64,000 nt of DNA from an uncultured Spirochaetia bacterium (GTDB lineage: Bacteria > Spirochaetota > Spirochaetia > CAKZLE01), in NCBI GenBank assembly GCA_937125225.1, contig CAKZLE010000024.1, positions 1 to 64,000 of the forward strand, read 5' to 3'. Below, in pieces: positions 1 through 9,933 of this stretch. The notes below the pieces were generated by a model, which had not been told where the DNA came from, ran no database searches, and was given only the letters and a program-made list of their open reading frames with translations. The position numbers and the translations under genes were made by a program. How positions within the stretch are numbered: position 1 is the first letter of the stretch; every line of letters starts with the position of its first letter.

Positions 1-41
1 CTTTACAGTATATAAAGAGGTTTATTAGTTAAAGTTAACGT

Positions 42-1919
42 ATGACATTAGAACCATTTCTCACAATATATTTCCTCTATACCCTCCTCTCTGCAGTCTT
101 AGTCGGTGTGATTGTATGGATCCTCACACGAAGATACGATAAAAGACGCTATCAGAAGATCCTAAAAGAGACGGATGATCAACTACACTTCACATTAGAG
201 GGGGAGAAGCTTCTCTATAAGAGCCTCCTTGATAATGTCTCTGACGGAATCGTTCTGATGGACCCCGATTATACGATAATTCAGGTCAACAAGAGTTTCT
301 TGAACATGTTCGAATATGCTGAGGGGGAACTGCTCGGTAACCCTCTATTCCAATATATCCTGACGGCAAACTCTGAAGACATCGATTCTCAGGAGGCTCT
401 GATCAAGATCGATGAAGACTCTTATGAGGCTGTTCGAGTAAGAAAGAATGGGGACCCTATCATCGTGAATATCTCGACCTTCACGATCAAACTTCCCACA
501 CATGATGGACACCGACCCTTTATCTGTTCTCAGTACTCTGATGTGACAGAGAAGGTGAAGAAAGAGAAGAAGATAACAGAACTAGCCTATTTCGATTCTC
601 TTACCTCTCTTCCGAATAGATATCTCCTTGAGGCGAAGGCTTCAGAGCTTCACCTTAAGGGGGATGATAGACAATTCTCCTTCGTTTTCATGGATCTTAA
701 TGGGTTCAAACATATCAATGATACACTTGGCCATGAATATGGGGATGCTCTTCTTATCGCCTTCAGCAAAAGGGTGAAGGGTAATATCAAGAAGAACGAC
801 TTCCTCGCTCGAATAGGTGGAGATGAATTCGTCCTGTTATTGCCGAACACTCCTCGTGATAGAGCCTACAAGGTTGTCGAAAGGATTAATGGCCTTTTGG
901 AGAACCCTTTTATGATCAAGGGGCAGAGGATCTTCATCGGGGTAGCAGCAGGTATCACCGGATACCCAGATGATAGTGAATCGATCGATGAGCTTCAACG
1001 ATTCGCTGATATCGCCATGTATACGGCGAAACAGCAGAAGATCCCCTACCTCTATTATGATGAGAAGATGAAGAATCAGTATCAGGAGAAGATGACTCTT
1101 GAACAGAATCTAGCCTCTGCCCTCAAGGCAAAGGATGAGATCCTGCTGCATTATCTTCCTGTGATCGATTTCTCTGATCAAAGGGTGGTCTCGGTTGAGG
1201 CTCTATGTCGGTGGAATCATCCAGAACTCGGAGTTATTCCCCCTTCAAAGTTCATCCCGATCGCAGAGGACTCTCAACTGATCTATGAACTTGGTGCCTA
1301 TGTCTTGAAGCGGGCATTCAAACAGGCCTATAACTGGCACAATGAGGGTTATGATTTCGGTGTGACGGTGAACCTGTCGGCCAAAGAGGTTCTGCTTGCA
1401 GGGACCCTCACTTTGATCAAGAAGCTGGTGAAACAGTATCCAGGAGTAGAGAAGGTCATTGGCTTAGAGATCACTGAGAGTATCACCATGTTGAATGCTC
1501 AAAGAGGTAAGGATGCCATCAAAGAGCTCAAGGCAATTGGACTTACCATCATATTAGATGACTTCGGATCGGGATACTCCTCATTGAGTTTCCTTAGAGA
1601 CCTTGAGGCAGATCGATTGAAGATCGATAAACATCTCATCGATGATATCGAATATTCCAATGCTACCACCCTGATTCTCAAAGGACTGCTGCATCTTGCT
1701 CAGATGATGGATCTGCAGGTTATCGCAGAGGGTATATCCTCGATAGAACAGATGGAACTAGTTCAGGATATCGGCTTCGCCTATGGCCAGGGCTTTCTCT
1801 TTAGCAAACCGGTCAAAGCTGCAGATATTGATATCATGTTAGAAGAAGTGTCACAATGTAACCATTTTTTACGAAGTGAAGATCATCATGTGTCAAATAT
1901 ACGCAGAAATGAGGCCTAA
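42..1919 (+). CDS. PAS-GGDEF-EAL cyclic-di-GMP signalling protein
   Basis: Predicted inner-membrane c-di-GMP turnover enzyme of 625 aa. Order: one N-terminal membrane helix (about residues 8-28), a PAS sensor domain (about 55-165), a GGDEF diguanylate cyclase domain with intact RIGGDEF near residue 257, and an EAL phosphodiesterase domain with VEAL near 385, LEITES, DDFGSG near 506 and VIAEG. Both catalytic signatures are complete, so it may be bifunctional or have one half dominant; sequence alone cannot tell. The PAS domain suggests a small ligand or redox cue. It is a single gene followed by a large palindrome. No convincing Shine-Dalgarno sequence precedes the ATG at 42, and little upstream sequence is available, so the start is less certain than the domains. 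Confidence 0.93.
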   Translation: MTLEPFLTIYFLYTLLSAVLVGVIVWILTRRYDKRRYQKILKETDDQLHFTLEGEKLLYKSLLDNVSDGIVLMDPDYTIIQVNKSFLNMFEYAEGELLGNPLFQYILTANSEDIDSQEALIKIDEDSYEAVRVRKNGDPIIVNISTFTIKLPTHDGHRPFICSQYSDVTEKVKKEKKITELAYFDSLTSLPNRYLLEAKASELHLKGDDRQFSFVFMDLNGFKHINDTLGHEYGDALLIAFSKRVKGNIKKNDFLARIGGDEFVLLLPNTPRDRAYKVVERINGLLENPFMIKGQRIFIGVAAGITGYPDDSESIDELQRFADIAMYTAKQQKIPYLYYDEKMKNQYQEKMTLEQNLASALKAKDEILLHYLPVIDFSDQRVVSVEALCRWNHPELGVIPPSKFIPIAEDSQLIYELGAYVLKRAFKQAYNWHNEGYDFGVTVNLSAKEVLLAGTLTLIKKLVKQYPGVEKVIGLEITESITMLNAQRGKDAIKELKAIGLTIILDDFGSGYSSLSFLRDLEADRLKIDKHLIDDIEYSNATTLILKGLLHLAQMMDLQVIAEGISSIEQMELVQDIGFAYGQGFLFSKPVKAADIDIMLEEVSQCNHFLRSEDHHVSNIRRNEA

Positions 1920-1924
1920 ATGAC

Positions 1925-1949
1925 ACAGTGAGTCATAATGACTCACTGT
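1925..1949. repeat. 25-bp near-perfect palindrome downstream of the GGDEF-EAL gene
   Basis: ACAGTGAGTCAT is followed by one A and then its exact reverse complement. It begins five bases after the stop codon of the GGDEF-EAL gene. No T-run follows, so it is not a classical intrinsic terminator; it may stabilise the mRNA 3' end or act as a protein-binding site. The half-site core TGACTC recurs just downstream near 1958. Confidence 0.7.
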
Positions 1950-2054
1950 CGCTAGTTGACTCGTAGAATGATGACACTATCAACTTCTCTCAAAATATAA
2001 TAAATATATACTATATAACAACATAACGCCTTTTTGCTAACGTGATGAAAAAGT

Positions 2055-2070
2055 TGGCACACCTTATGCA
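2055..2070 (+). promoter_or_regulatory. sigma-54-like (-24/-12) promoter for hsp20
   Basis: TGGCACACCTTATGCA carries GG and GC at the exact 10-base separation of sigma-54 promoters (family consensus TGGCAC-N5-TTGCA); only one of the conserved -12 bases differs. A start about 12 bases downstream would give a leader of roughly 35 bases before the hsp20 ATG. Prediction from sequence only. Confidence 0.5.
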
Positions 2071-2115
2071 TTATATGTTTGTGTAAGAAGCAAACAATTA
2101 ATACGGAGGTGTATT

Positions 2116-2562
2116 ATGAAATACATAGTAAAAAGAAATCCATCCATCAACCTAATGAACGACTTTGACAAGATCTTCGATAGTTTCTGGGACTATCCTA
2201 CTGTCGCAAGTCGAGTCAGAAAACCCTCAGTCGATGTACGAGAGACAGAAGAGAGTTTTATCCTAGAGGCAGAACTTCCTGGATTCGATGAGAGACTCAT
2301 CGATGTGAATGTTGACAAGCATGTGCTCCACATCTCATCGAGGAAGGAAGAGGAAGAGGGTGAGAAACAGGTTTCAGAGATCAAAGATTCCTATCTACTG
2401 AGAGAAAGAGCCCTCTACACCTTTGATAGAAGCTTCTCGCTACCAGAACATGTGGACGAGGAACATATCTCAGGTGAGTTCAAACAGGGTATCCTCACAC
2501 TGACCATTCCAAAACGGCCAGAGAAGAAACCAAAGAGGATCGATGTGAAACTCGCTTCCTAA
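2116..2562 (+). CDS. Hsp20/alpha-crystallin small heat shock protein
   Basis: ATP-independent holdase chaperone of 148 aa, normal for the bacterial class. An alpha-crystallin domain spans about residues 40-140, with PSVDVRETEESFILEAELPG at its start and the conserved GILTLTIPK near the C-terminus; a short IDV tail may serve as the oligomerisation motif. It would hold unfolding proteins for ClpB and DnaK, both encoded in this window. A good ribosome-binding site (GGAGG) precedes the ATG. It is monocistronic: a sigma-54-like element lies upstream and a strong terminator downstream. Confidence 0.93.
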   Translation: MKYIVKRNPSINLMNDFDKIFDSFWDYPTVASRVRKPSVDVRETEESFILEAELPGFDERLIDVNVDKHVLHISSRKEEEEGEKQVSEIKDSYLLRERALYTFDRSFSLPEHVDEEHISGEFKQGILTLTIPKRPEKKPKRIDVKLAS

Positions 2563-2606
2563 AGAGAACTGATCATGAGATGATGTATAGTAGAATTTGA
2601 GATCTG

Positions 2607-2647
2607 GCTGCAGTGTAGTTCTAATAGAACGGTACTGCAGCTTTTTT
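2607..2647 (+). terminator. Rho-independent terminator after hsp20
   Basis: GCTGCAGT pairs with ACTGCAGC around an inner AGTTCT/AGAAC stem, followed directly by six T. It separates hsp20 from the convergent lipoprotein gene. Confidence 0.85.
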
Positions 2648-2652
2648 AGGCC

Positions 2653-3390
2653 CTACCAGGTGACCGAATAGTTAATCGGTTCAGCTAGCAGAAGGAAGTC
2701 TATGATAGGGATCGCGAATTCAACCTGATCCTCAGCATGTTCGATTCCATTCGTCTGTGAGATGATAGGGGAATCTGTATTGATGATGATCGAAATCTCA
2801 GAGCGGTCGATAGCGCCTGGACCCTCATCTCCTAATAGATAGCTGATCATATCAAGATAGTCCTCCTCAGATACTCCGACATTCTCTTCAGGTCCGAATA
2901 TGGAGAATGAGGGGTCTTTCAGGAGGGGGATGAGTTCCGTGAGTTCAGCATAATTATCCATATCAAGATAGACCGTCAGGGTATTCTGATCACCTTTTGT
3001 AGTGAAAGAGAAGAGGGATTCGAGCTTGAGTTCATCATGCACATCATTGAAGAAGCTCTCAGCATCATCAAACTTGAAGGTTCCGATATAATGGTTCTTC
3101 TCAGTCTCGATGAATACTGCATCATGAGCATAGGGTGACTCATTGATTGAGTCTTGTAATTCCTGGATATTCGTATCGGTCACGTCTCGCTCCTCTTCAG
3201 GGATGAAGACGGTGAAATCCTCAACGACTGCAGTGAAGAACTCTTCGACTTCTATGTCGAATTCGACCTCTCCAGCGGCGTTCACGTCGATGAAGATCTC
3301 CTGTTTTATCGAGCAGGAGGTAAGACTTATGAGAAGTATTAGAAGAGCTAAAGGTAATAATATATAGGTTATCTTATGCCTGTTCTGCAT
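2653..3390 (-). CDS. Predicted lipoprotein of unknown function
   Basis: Protein of 245 aa with a lipoprotein signal peptide: basic N-terminus, hydrophobic stretch, and lipobox LTSC with the predicted lipidated cysteine near residue 26. The mature part is acidic and rich in beta-prone segments, opening with an IDVNAAGEVEFDIEVEEFF stretch. I do not recognise a characterised family; lipoproteins with this opening (IxIxxDGSGxxxxxI) are common in spirochetes and are annotated as hypothetical. It diverges from the RND exporter gene across about 210 bp, so the two could be functionally linked, but that is only an inference. Confidence 0.8.
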   Translation of the reverse strand: MQNRHKITYILLPLALLILLISLTSCSIKQEIFIDVNAAGEVEFDIEVEEFFTAVVEDFTVFIPEEERDVTDTNIQELQDSINESPYAHDAVFIETEKNHYIGTFKFDDAESFFNDVHDELKLESLFSFTTKGDQNTLTVYLDMDNYAELTELIPLLKDPSFSIFGPEENVGVSEEDYLDMISYLLGDEGPGAIDRSEISIIINTDSPIISQTNGIEHAEDQVEFAIPIIDFLLLAEPINYSVTW

Positions 3391-3601
3391 GTGTTTGATC
3401 CTTATTCTGAACTGTTTGATTTTATAAAATAGTAAAACTACTCATTTAATGGTAACTAATAAGATTTTATCATGTTGTTCTAATATATAGAATACTATAA
3501 TATGGGTAAAAGTTACAATTAATTGAAATGCTCGATATACAAACGGTACTTATCAACCTTAAAAATAGTAACAATAATTTTAATTTTTACTGGAATCATA
3601 C
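3391..3601. other. AT-rich divergent intergenic region
   Basis: This stretch separates the divergent lipoprotein and exporter genes. It contains a TATAAT near 3495 and several AT-rich palindromic stretches, but no promoter pair I can assign firmly. No Shine-Dalgarno sequence is visible before the exporter ATG. Confidence 0.4.
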
Positions 3602-5941
3602 ATGAATGGAAAGAACTTTTATTATAATATTGTGAAATTCTCACAAAGACACTCTACTGCAGTCATCGTCTCAACCATCATCATCACGATCCTCATGGCT
3701 GTCTCGATGTCCAATATACGGATCAACGCAGACTATAGCACTTTGCTTGGAGACGATGAGGCGAGTAAGAACTTTGAAGAATACAATGCTAACAACGATG
3801 CTTCAGAAGATATCATCATAACTATAAAGGGCTCTGACCTCTATGATCCTGAGGCTCTCTCTACGATTGAGACGGCTATGAATGAGATAGTCTCCTTTGA
3901 GAATGTCGAAGTGGGGTCACACCCCTTTTCGATGGTGACTGCTGAGAATAAGAATGGTCGTCTAGTCATCGTCCCGATAAATCCTCATACCGGTGATGAA
4001 CCGTGGACTGAGGATGAGGCGGCTCTTTTTAAAGAGCGACTACTTAATGATGCTGTGGCAAGGAATCTTGTAGTATCTGAAAATGGTGAGATGATGCTCT
4101 TCTTCTTCCCCATGCGTGGTCTCGGAGATGGCAACAGTGATCAGTATGCAGCCATCAAGAGGATTCTAGCACCGGTTGAGACGTATGCGACAGTCGCGAT
4201 CAATGGTGGGATCGCTATCACTGAGAGTGTGACCAACTATCTGATCCGTGATCTGTTCACCCTCTTAGGGGTTTCTTTTCTTGTTATCATGCTTGTCTAT
4301 TATCTTAGTTTCAAAGCTAAGAGATCGGTCTTCCTTCCCCTGTCCGTTGTCGTGATGGGGGTTATCTGGTGCCTTGGGATCATGTCGCTTTTAGGATATG
4401 ACCTGACCATCTTCAATATCGTGACCCCCCCCTTAGTGCTGACTCTAGGAAGTTCCTATAGCATACATCTACTCAATGAGTACTATCGTTCTGGTAGAGA
4501 GAATACCGATGAGAACGATAAAGAGTGGATCGCTGGTGCTGTATTTCACATAAACAAGACTATCGTACTTGCTTGTGTCACATCTGTAGCGGGATTCCTG
4601 TCATTGTTAGTGACTGAGATCGAACAGTTTCAACAGTTCGGTGTCTCAACAGCTATTGGAATAACGATCTGTGCGCTCCTAACCCTTTTCTACCTCCCTG
4701 CAACACTTCACCAGTTACCGAATCCGAGTAAGACTCAGTTGAGAATCGTAAGAGAGGGTGGAATCACGAAGATCGTATCTGTAGTAGGTGAGATCGTGAT
4801 CGCCCATTGGAAGATCATTCTTCTTGCCTTCATCCTGTTGATCGGAGGATTCTTCTTTGCGTTTCCTAGAGTCGAGTTCGAGACGAACTATACAAAATAC
4901 TTTCAGGAAGATGATCCTCTCGTAGTGAGTTCCAATGAATACATCTCAACTATCGGAGGGGTCGATCTACTCTATGTGACCTTGAAGGCACCTGAGGGAG
5001 TCGATGACTACTTCTTGAATCCTGAGGTGTTGGCAACTGTCGATGCCTTCGAACAGTCGACCTGTGACCTCTCAGACGATATAACCCATCGGATGTCCTT
5101 CACAAGCTATCTGAGATTCCTCGATGGGACCATGGATGGAGACCCCGATATTCCCGAGTCTCGTGGGCTGATCATGCTCCTGTCTCGGTATCTCTCTCTG
5201 ATTGCCAGGATGGATGAGAATAATAACGAACTGAAGATGCTCATATCTGAGGATAGTAATCAGATGACTGTTGCGTTTAGATATAGAGACTCGTTGAATA
5301 TGGCGACTACCGGTTTAGAGAATACACTAAACGTTATGGCTGCGATCGACGAGGGTCTTCAATTACTTCCGGGGGATGTAGAAGTCGTAACTTGGGGGAG
5401 TGGTCTAAGGTATCTCTCTTTGAGTGATAAGATCCAGGAGGACCAGAGACGATCGACTCTTGCTTCTATCCTCGTAGTGTTCCTGATCACGGCTATCACC
5501 TTCAGGTCGATAGGCTATGGCTTCTTCTCGATCATACCGATCGCAGTCGGGATCATGGCAAACTATATTTTCATGGTTAGTTTCAATATCCCCTTTGATA
5601 TGATCACCATGGGCTTCTCCAGTGTCACTGTCGGAGTCGGGATCGATGATGCTATCCACTTCATCATACGCTTCAAAGAGATTGAGAAGGATGGTGGTGA
5701 ATTGAAACAGAATATCAAGGATACGATCGTTCAGACTGGACGGCCGATAACACTGACCTCTGTCTCGATCATCGCAGGGCTTATGGTATTGAGCTTCGCA
5801 AGTTTCATGCCGGTAAGATTCTTCGGTATCCTGATCTCTATCGCACTGTTCAATACACTACTCGCAACCCTGTTCATCCTTCCTGCCCTGATGTATGGGG
5901 GACTGACGTTCGTGAGAAGACACGCTAGGAAAAGTTCTTAG
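3602..5941 (+). CDS. RND superfamily (MMPL/HAE3-type) exporter
   Basis: Membrane transporter of 779 aa. Architecture is two repeats, each one membrane helix, a large extracytoplasmic loop and a five-helix bundle: first helix about residues 19-37, first bundle about 215-370, second half helix near 400-420, second bundle about 625-770. The family signature (G-V-G-I-D-D-A-I-H-F with paired Asp) is present in the second bundle at about residues 680-690; the first has LGSSYSIHLLNEYY. Length and layout match HAE3/MMPL-type exporters of lipids, hopanoids or hydrophobic compounds, smaller than AcrB. No membrane-fusion partner is adjacent. Substrate unknown. Confidence 0.88.
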   Translation: MNGKNFYYNIVKFSQRHSTAVIVSTIIITILMAVSMSNIRINADYSTLLGDDEASKNFEEYNANNDASEDIIITIKGSDLYDPEALSTIETAMNEIVSFENVEVGSHPFSMVTAENKNGRLVIVPINPHTGDEPWTEDEAALFKERLLNDAVARNLVVSENGEMMLFFFPMRGLGDGNSDQYAAIKRILAPVETYATVAINGGIAITESVTNYLIRDLFTLLGVSFLVIMLVYYLSFKAKRSVFLPLSVVVMGVIWCLGIMSLLGYDLTIFNIVTPPLVLTLGSSYSIHLLNEYYRSGRENTDENDKEWIAGAVFHINKTIVLACVTSVAGFLSLLVTEIEQFQQFGVSTAIGITICALLTLFYLPATLHQLPNPSKTQLRIVREGGITKIVSVVGEIVIAHWKIILLAFILLIGGFFFAFPRVEFETNYTKYFQEDDPLVVSSNEYISTIGGVDLLYVTLKAPEGVDDYFLNPEVLATVDAFEQSTCDLSDDITHRMSFTSYLRFLDGTMDGDPDIPESRGLIMLLSRYLSLIARMDENNNELKMLISEDSNQMTVAFRYRDSLNMATTGLENTLNVMAAIDEGLQLLPGDVEVVTWGSGLRYLSLSDKIQEDQRRSTLASILVVFLITAITFRSIGYGFFSIIPIAVGIMANYIFMVSFNIPFDMITMGFSSVTVGVGIDDAIHFIIRFKEIEKDGGELKQNIKDTIVQTGRPITLTSVSIIAGLMVLSFASFMPVRFFGILISIALFNTLLATLFILPALMYGGLTFVRRHARKSS

Positions 5942-6607
5942 TCAGCTTCTACCATAATAGCGGTCTTCTATCTGTGCCTGCCTATAGAGCCTGTGGAGAC
6001 CTCGCCAGCTGATGATGAGTAGAGGGATGATGAGTACCCATAACAGGGTCTCGGTCATCAGGAAGAAATCATATAGACCATGGATCCCGATTGCAATGAA
6101 TAATCCTTTACGTGATGACACCTCTTTGTTGAATTTGGCACTACCGATGTAATAACCCATGATACCTGAGGCCAATGCATGTAACGGTACAGCTGTGATA
6201 CCCCTGATCAGTACGGTCGACAATGGATCTCCGACACTATAGGTGATATTCTCAAAGAGTGCGAACCCCATACTGATGGCGATCGTGTAGACGATCCCAT
6301 CGGTCACCTCATCAAAGGAGGCTGACTTGGCGGTGACTCTTTTGATCACGAGATACTTGAAGCCTTCTTCTGTACCGGCGGCGATGATGAACCCTGTGAC
6401 TAGCGCATACCCAAACTGTGACATCCCTGTGGTGATCGGGCTCAAGAGCGTCTCGATGAGTGCCACTGGTGCAACGATGATGATCCCGAAGATCACCGTC
6501 TTGATGATAGCGCCTTTTGGTTCTGGTCGGAGGGTGTCTTTCTTATAGAAGTAGTAAAGCAGTCCCAATGCTGGAGCGACTGCAAGTAGGATCGTAATGA
6601 TTACCAT
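5942..6607 (-). CDS. PrsW-family intramembrane metalloprotease
   Basis: Polytopic membrane protein of 221 aa with about seven hydrophobic helices. The PrsW signature GTEEGFKY sits near residue 80, preceded by KKDTLRPEP at the end of the first helix region, and later HALASGIMGYYIG and a GIHGLYDFF motif with the third conserved site. In Bacillus, PrsW cleaves an anti-sigma factor; many spirochete homologues are uncharacterised, so the substrate here is unknown. The 3' end abuts the RND gene with no gap, and the start is divergent from clpB. A Shine-Dalgarno AAGGAG lies about 11 bases upstream of the ATG, rather far. Confidence 0.82.
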   Translation of the reverse strand: MVIITILLAVAPALGLLYYFYKKDTLRPEPKGAIIKTVIFGIIIVAPVALIETLLSPITTGMSQFGYALVTGFIIAAGTEEGFKYLVIKRVTAKSASFDEVTDGIVYTIAISMGFALFENITYSVGDPLSTVLIRGITAVPLHALASGIMGYYIGSAKFNKEVSSRKGLFIAIGIHGLYDFFLMTETLLWVLIIPLLIISWRGLHRLYRQAQIEDRYYGRS

Positions 6608-6724
6608 GGCAAAACCTGTCTCCTTAATCTATATCATACTCATTTGTCTTGTATCTTGTCGATGGGGAGGATAGGTAAGTATCTTATAGATGAGAACAAT
6701 CATTCTATGTATGAGGTGATAGAG

Positions 6725-9289
6725 ATGAGATTTGATAAAATGACGATTAAACTCCAGGAGGCAATCCAGGAGGCTGAGACCCTGACCCATGATTACCACC
6801 ATAGTACCCTTGGCAGTGAGCACCTACTATATGTTCTCATTGGACAGAAGGAGGGAATATTCACTCCACTCCTGACCTCCCTTGGGATAGATGTCGGTTC
6901 ATTGATCCAGGAGCTCGACACGAGACTTACATCGATGCCGAGAGCCTATGGCGATGGTCCTCAACAGGCAAGCATGACTAACGAACTTTCGAAAGTGCTG
7001 ATGAGATCCGAAAAAGAGGCGATGACCCTGCATGATGATTATACGAGCACCGAGCATGTACTTCTCGCTTGGAGCCACACAGACAGTTCGATATCGCCAC
7101 TTTTAAAGAGTGTTGGTGTGAAGTATTCAAGTCTGTTATCTGCCCTGAAGCAGGTGCGAGGTTCTCAACGGATCACTGATCAGAACCCCGAAGCTAAGTA
7201 CCAGGTGCTCGATAAATATTGTAAAGATCTCACACGATTGGCAAAACAAGAGAGACTCGATCCTGTTATCGGTAGGGATGAAGAGATCCGAAGGGTGATG
7301 CAGGTCCTCTCAAGGAGGACGAAGAACAATCCTGTACTCATTGGAGAGCCTGGAGTGGGAAAGACTGCAATAGCAGAGGGGCTAGCACGAAGGATCGTCT
7401 CAGGAGATGTTCCTGAAGGGCTTAAATCGAAGAGGCTTCTCTCCTTGGATCTTGGGGCACTCATTGCAGGTGCGAAATTTCGAGGAGAGTTCGAAGATCG
7501 CTTGAAAGCAGTCATAACCGAAATAGAGGAGGCTGAGGGCCAGATCATCCTCTTTATTGATGAACTTCATACGGTAGTGGGAGCAGGGGCTGCAGAGGGA
7601 TCGACAGATGCCTCTAATCTGCTCAAACCGGCACTCGCTCGCGGGGAACTCAGGGCTATAGGTGCGACAACCCTTGACGAGTATCGGAAATATATTGAGA
7701 AGGATGCTGCACTTGAAAGAAGGTTCCAGCCTGTATTTACCAAGGAGCCTTCGGTAGAGAGCACCATAGCGATCCTTAGAGGACTCAAGGAACGTTATGA
7801 GGTTCATCATGGGGTAAGGATCAAAGATGAGGCATTGATCGCTGCTGCGACCCTCTCGGATCGTTATATCACCTCGAGATTCCTGCCTGATAAGGCGATT
7901 GATCTTGTCGATGAGGCTGCGAGTAGGATGAAGCTGGAGATAGAGAGTCAGCCCCTCGAACTCGATAAGATAGAGAGAAGGATCCTTCAGCTGACGATCG
8001 AGAAACAGGCCTTACTCAGAGAGGTTGATAGAGCATCTGTAGAGCATCGGAAGAAGATCGAACAAGAATTGACCGATCTTCAGAGTCGTAGGGATGGGAT
8101 GAGATTCCAATGGCAGAACGAGAAGGTGATCATCGATGATATCAGGAAGAGCAAGGCAGACCTTGAACAGTTGAAGAGTGAGGAGACTCAAGCTATAAGG
8201 GACGGTGATCTCTCTAGAGCGGCAAAGATCAAGCATGGGTCGATCCCTGATCTTTTAGAGCAAATAGTCGTAAAAGGTGAGGAGTTGCATTCGATCCAAG
8301 GTGATGTTCAACTCCTGCGAGAGGAGATTGGTGAAGATGATATCGCTCAGGTCGTATCTACCTGGACTGGTATCCCTATCACAAAGATGCTCTCTTCAGA
8401 GATGGAGAGATATGTCGAGCTCGAGAAGATACTCTCGGAACGTGTGATCGGACAGGACCATGCGATATCTGCTGTCGCAAACGCCATCAGACGAAACAAG
8501 ACGGGGATAAGTGATGATGGAAGACCTCTCGGTTCCTTTCTGTGTATCGGTCCGACGGGAGTCGGTAAGACTGAACTCGCACGGACTCTAGCAGATTTTC
8601 TCTTTGATGATGAACGAGCTCTCACACGGATAGATATGAGTGAATATATGGAGAAGCATGCAGTCTCACGACTCATTGGAGCTCCTCCGGGGTATGTTGG
8701 TTATGATCAAGGAGGACAACTCACAGAAGCAGTCAGGAGAAGGCCCTATTCAGTCATCCTCTTCGATGAGGTCGAGAAGGCCCATTCTGATGTCTTCAAT
8801 ATCTTGCTTCAGGTCCTAGATGACGGAAGGCTGACAGATGGACAAGGGAGGGTAGTGGACTTCAAGAATGTGATCATCATCATGACGAGCAACCTTGGCA
8901 GTGAGCTTATCCTTCAGAGTTCTAGTCTGCAAGAGACAACCGAGACTATCGGGGAATTGCTCAAAAAGACCTTCAAACCTGAATTTCTCAACAGACTTGA
9001 TGAGGTCCTCCTGTTCGAAAAGCTCACTAAGAAGGCTATCGGTAGGATCGTCACCATTCAACTCGACCGCTTGAAGAGTAGACTCTTCTCGAAAGGTATC
9101 ACTATGACTACTACTGAGGAGATCGACGCTTTGATCGCAAAAGAGGGGTATGATCCCTCCTATGGGGCTAGACCCGTAAAAAGAGCTATTCAGAATCTTA
9201 TTGAGAATCCCTTGGCTCTTAGATTACTAGAGCATCCGAGCAGTGTCGTCACTATATCTCTTGTTGATGGCGAGATCCGAATAGGTTAG
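6725..9289 (+). CDS. clpB: ATP-dependent disaggregase ClpB
   Basis: Cytosolic hexameric AAA+ chaperone that extracts polypeptides from aggregates with DnaK. The chosen ATG gives 854 aa, the usual ClpB length, opening [17 protein letters not shown]; a longer reading from 6644 would add 27 residues unlike the family, and AGGTGA lies at the right distance before 6725. Order: Clp N-domain, first AAA+ with GEPGVGKT Walker A, the long coiled-coil middle domain (about 400-520) that separates ClpB from ClpA, second AAA+ with [10 protein letters not shown], and the C-terminal D2-small domain. No ClpP-binding loop is evident. The 3' end overlaps the convergent nucleotidyltransferase gene by 4 bases. 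Confidence 0.96.
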   Translation: MRFDKMTIKLQEAIQEAETLTHDYHHSTLGSEHLLYVLIGQKEGIFTPLLTSLGIDVGSLIQELDTRLTSMPRAYGDGPQQASMTNELSKVLMRSEKEAMTLHDDYTSTEHVLLAWSHTDSSISPLLKSVGVKYSSLLSALKQVRGSQRITDQNPEAKYQVLDKYCKDLTRLAKQERLDPVIGRDEEIRRVMQVLSRRTKNNPVLIGEPGVGKTAIAEGLARRIVSGDVPEGLKSKRLLSLDLGALIAGAKFRGEFEDRLKAVITEIEEAEGQIILFIDELHTVVGAGAAEGSTDASNLLKPALARGELRAIGATTLDEYRKYIEKDAALERRFQPVFTKEPSVESTIAILRGLKERYEVHHGVRIKDEALIAAATLSDRYITSRFLPDKAIDLVDEAASRMKLEIESQPLELDKIERRILQLTIEKQALLREVDRASVEHRKKIEQELTDLQSRRDGMRFQWQNEKVIIDDIRKSKADLEQLKSEETQAIRDGDLSRAAKIKHGSIPDLLEQIVVKGEELHSIQGDVQLLREEIGEDDIAQVVSTWTGIPITKMLSSEMERYVELEKILSERVIGQDHAISAVANAIRRNKTGISDDGRPLGSFLCIGPTGVGKTELARTLADFLFDDERALTRIDMSEYMEKHAVSRLIGAPPGYVGYDQGGQLTEAVRRRPYSVILFDEVEKAHSDVFNILLQVLDDGRLTDGQGRVVDFKNVIIIMTSNLGSELILQSSSLQETTETIGELLKKTFKPEFLNRLDEVLLFEKLTKKAIGRIVTIQLDRLKSRLFSKGITMTTTEEIDALIAKEGYDPSYGARPVKRAIQNLIENPLALRLLEHPSSVVTISLVDGEIRIG

Positions 9290-9879
9290 CTTCTCTGTTC
9301 GAGGATCCTCTGATAGGCTTCCGGAGTATCAACATCACTGACTATGGCAGGGTCGTGCCATGGAATCTGAGTGTAGGTGCACCGGGAGATGACCTCTCTC
9401 ATGTTCGAGTCAGCGGGTAATGACAGAATGATCTCTCTAGCTGCACTATTCACGAGTACCGGATGCCCGGGGACTCCATCATAGACAGGTTGGATGATAT
9501 CGGCTGGGTTCTCACAACTCCTTCGATAGGCAAGCAGGTCTGATAATGTCTGAGAGGTGATCAGTGGTAGGTCTGCTAAGAGGATGAAGATCTCCTCTGC
9601 TTTGCTACAGCTCATCCCCGTCTGGATCGAAGAGAACATCCCCGTACGATAATCCCTGTTCTCTATGAAGATCAGGCGCTCCTCTTCAAGATCCTGTTCA
9701 GTGATATACGCTCTCAAAGCCTCTGTCTTGAAGCCTGAGACGAGAATCACCCGATCAGCTGTGGCCATTCCTGCAGTGATACAATAGCTGATGACAGGCG
9801 AGCCTTCAAAGGGGAGGAAGAGTTTCCAGGACCTCATTCGAGAGGATTTTCCTGCAGCAGGGATGATACATTCGACCAT
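9286..9879 (-). CDS. MocA-like NTP:molybdopterin/cofactor nucleotidyltransferase
   Basis: Protein of 197 aa in the GT-A-fold nucleotidyltransferase family (MobA/MocA-like). The nucleotide-binding IPAAGKSSRM loop is at residues 5-14, a lysine follows in MRSWKLFLPF, and the metal-binding ADLP motif is near residue 100. The family transfers CMP or GMP to molybdopterin; MocA and YgfJ types are linked to molybdenum hydroxylases. No other molybdenum cofactor gene is in the window, so the substrate is not established. A TATGAT box ends only five bases before the ATG and no Shine-Dalgarno sequence is visible, suggesting a leaderless message. Confidence 0.8.
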   Translation of the reverse strand: MVECIIPAAGKSSRMRSWKLFLPFEGSPVISYCITAGMATADRVILVSGFKTEALRAYITEQDLEEERLIFIENRDYRTGMFSSIQTGMSCSKAEEIFILLADLPLITSQTLSDLLAYRRSCENPADIIQPVYDGVPGHPVLVNSAAREIILSLPADSNMREVISRCTYTQIPWHDPAIVSDVDTPEAYQRILEQRS

Positions 9880-9884
9880 GAGTA

Positions 9885-9913
9885 ATCATATCATGATTGC
9901 ATATTAAAGCCAA
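9885..9913 (-). promoter_or_regulatory. Promoter of the mocA-like gene, close to ATG
   Basis: On the minus strand TTGGCT (9908-9913), 17-base spacer, TATGAT (9885-9890), then five bases to the ATG. Transcription would start at or about the start codon. Confidence 0.5.
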
Positions 9914-9925
9914 TGAACATATAAT
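9897..9925 (+). promoter_or_regulatory. Promoter of the DUF554 gene, close to ATG
   Basis: TTGCAT (9897-9902), 17-base spacer, exact TATAAT (9920-9925), then eight bases to the ATG at 9934. The predicted start leaves a leader of about two bases and there is no Shine-Dalgarno sequence. It overlaps the opposing mocA-like promoter. Confidence 0.6.
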
Positions 9926-9933
9926 CTGTTCTT

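Noticed and set aside
7180-7810. Long minus-strand frames inside clpB
   Set aside because: They overlap the conserved first AAA+ domain of clpB and have no ribosome-binding site or family resemblance.
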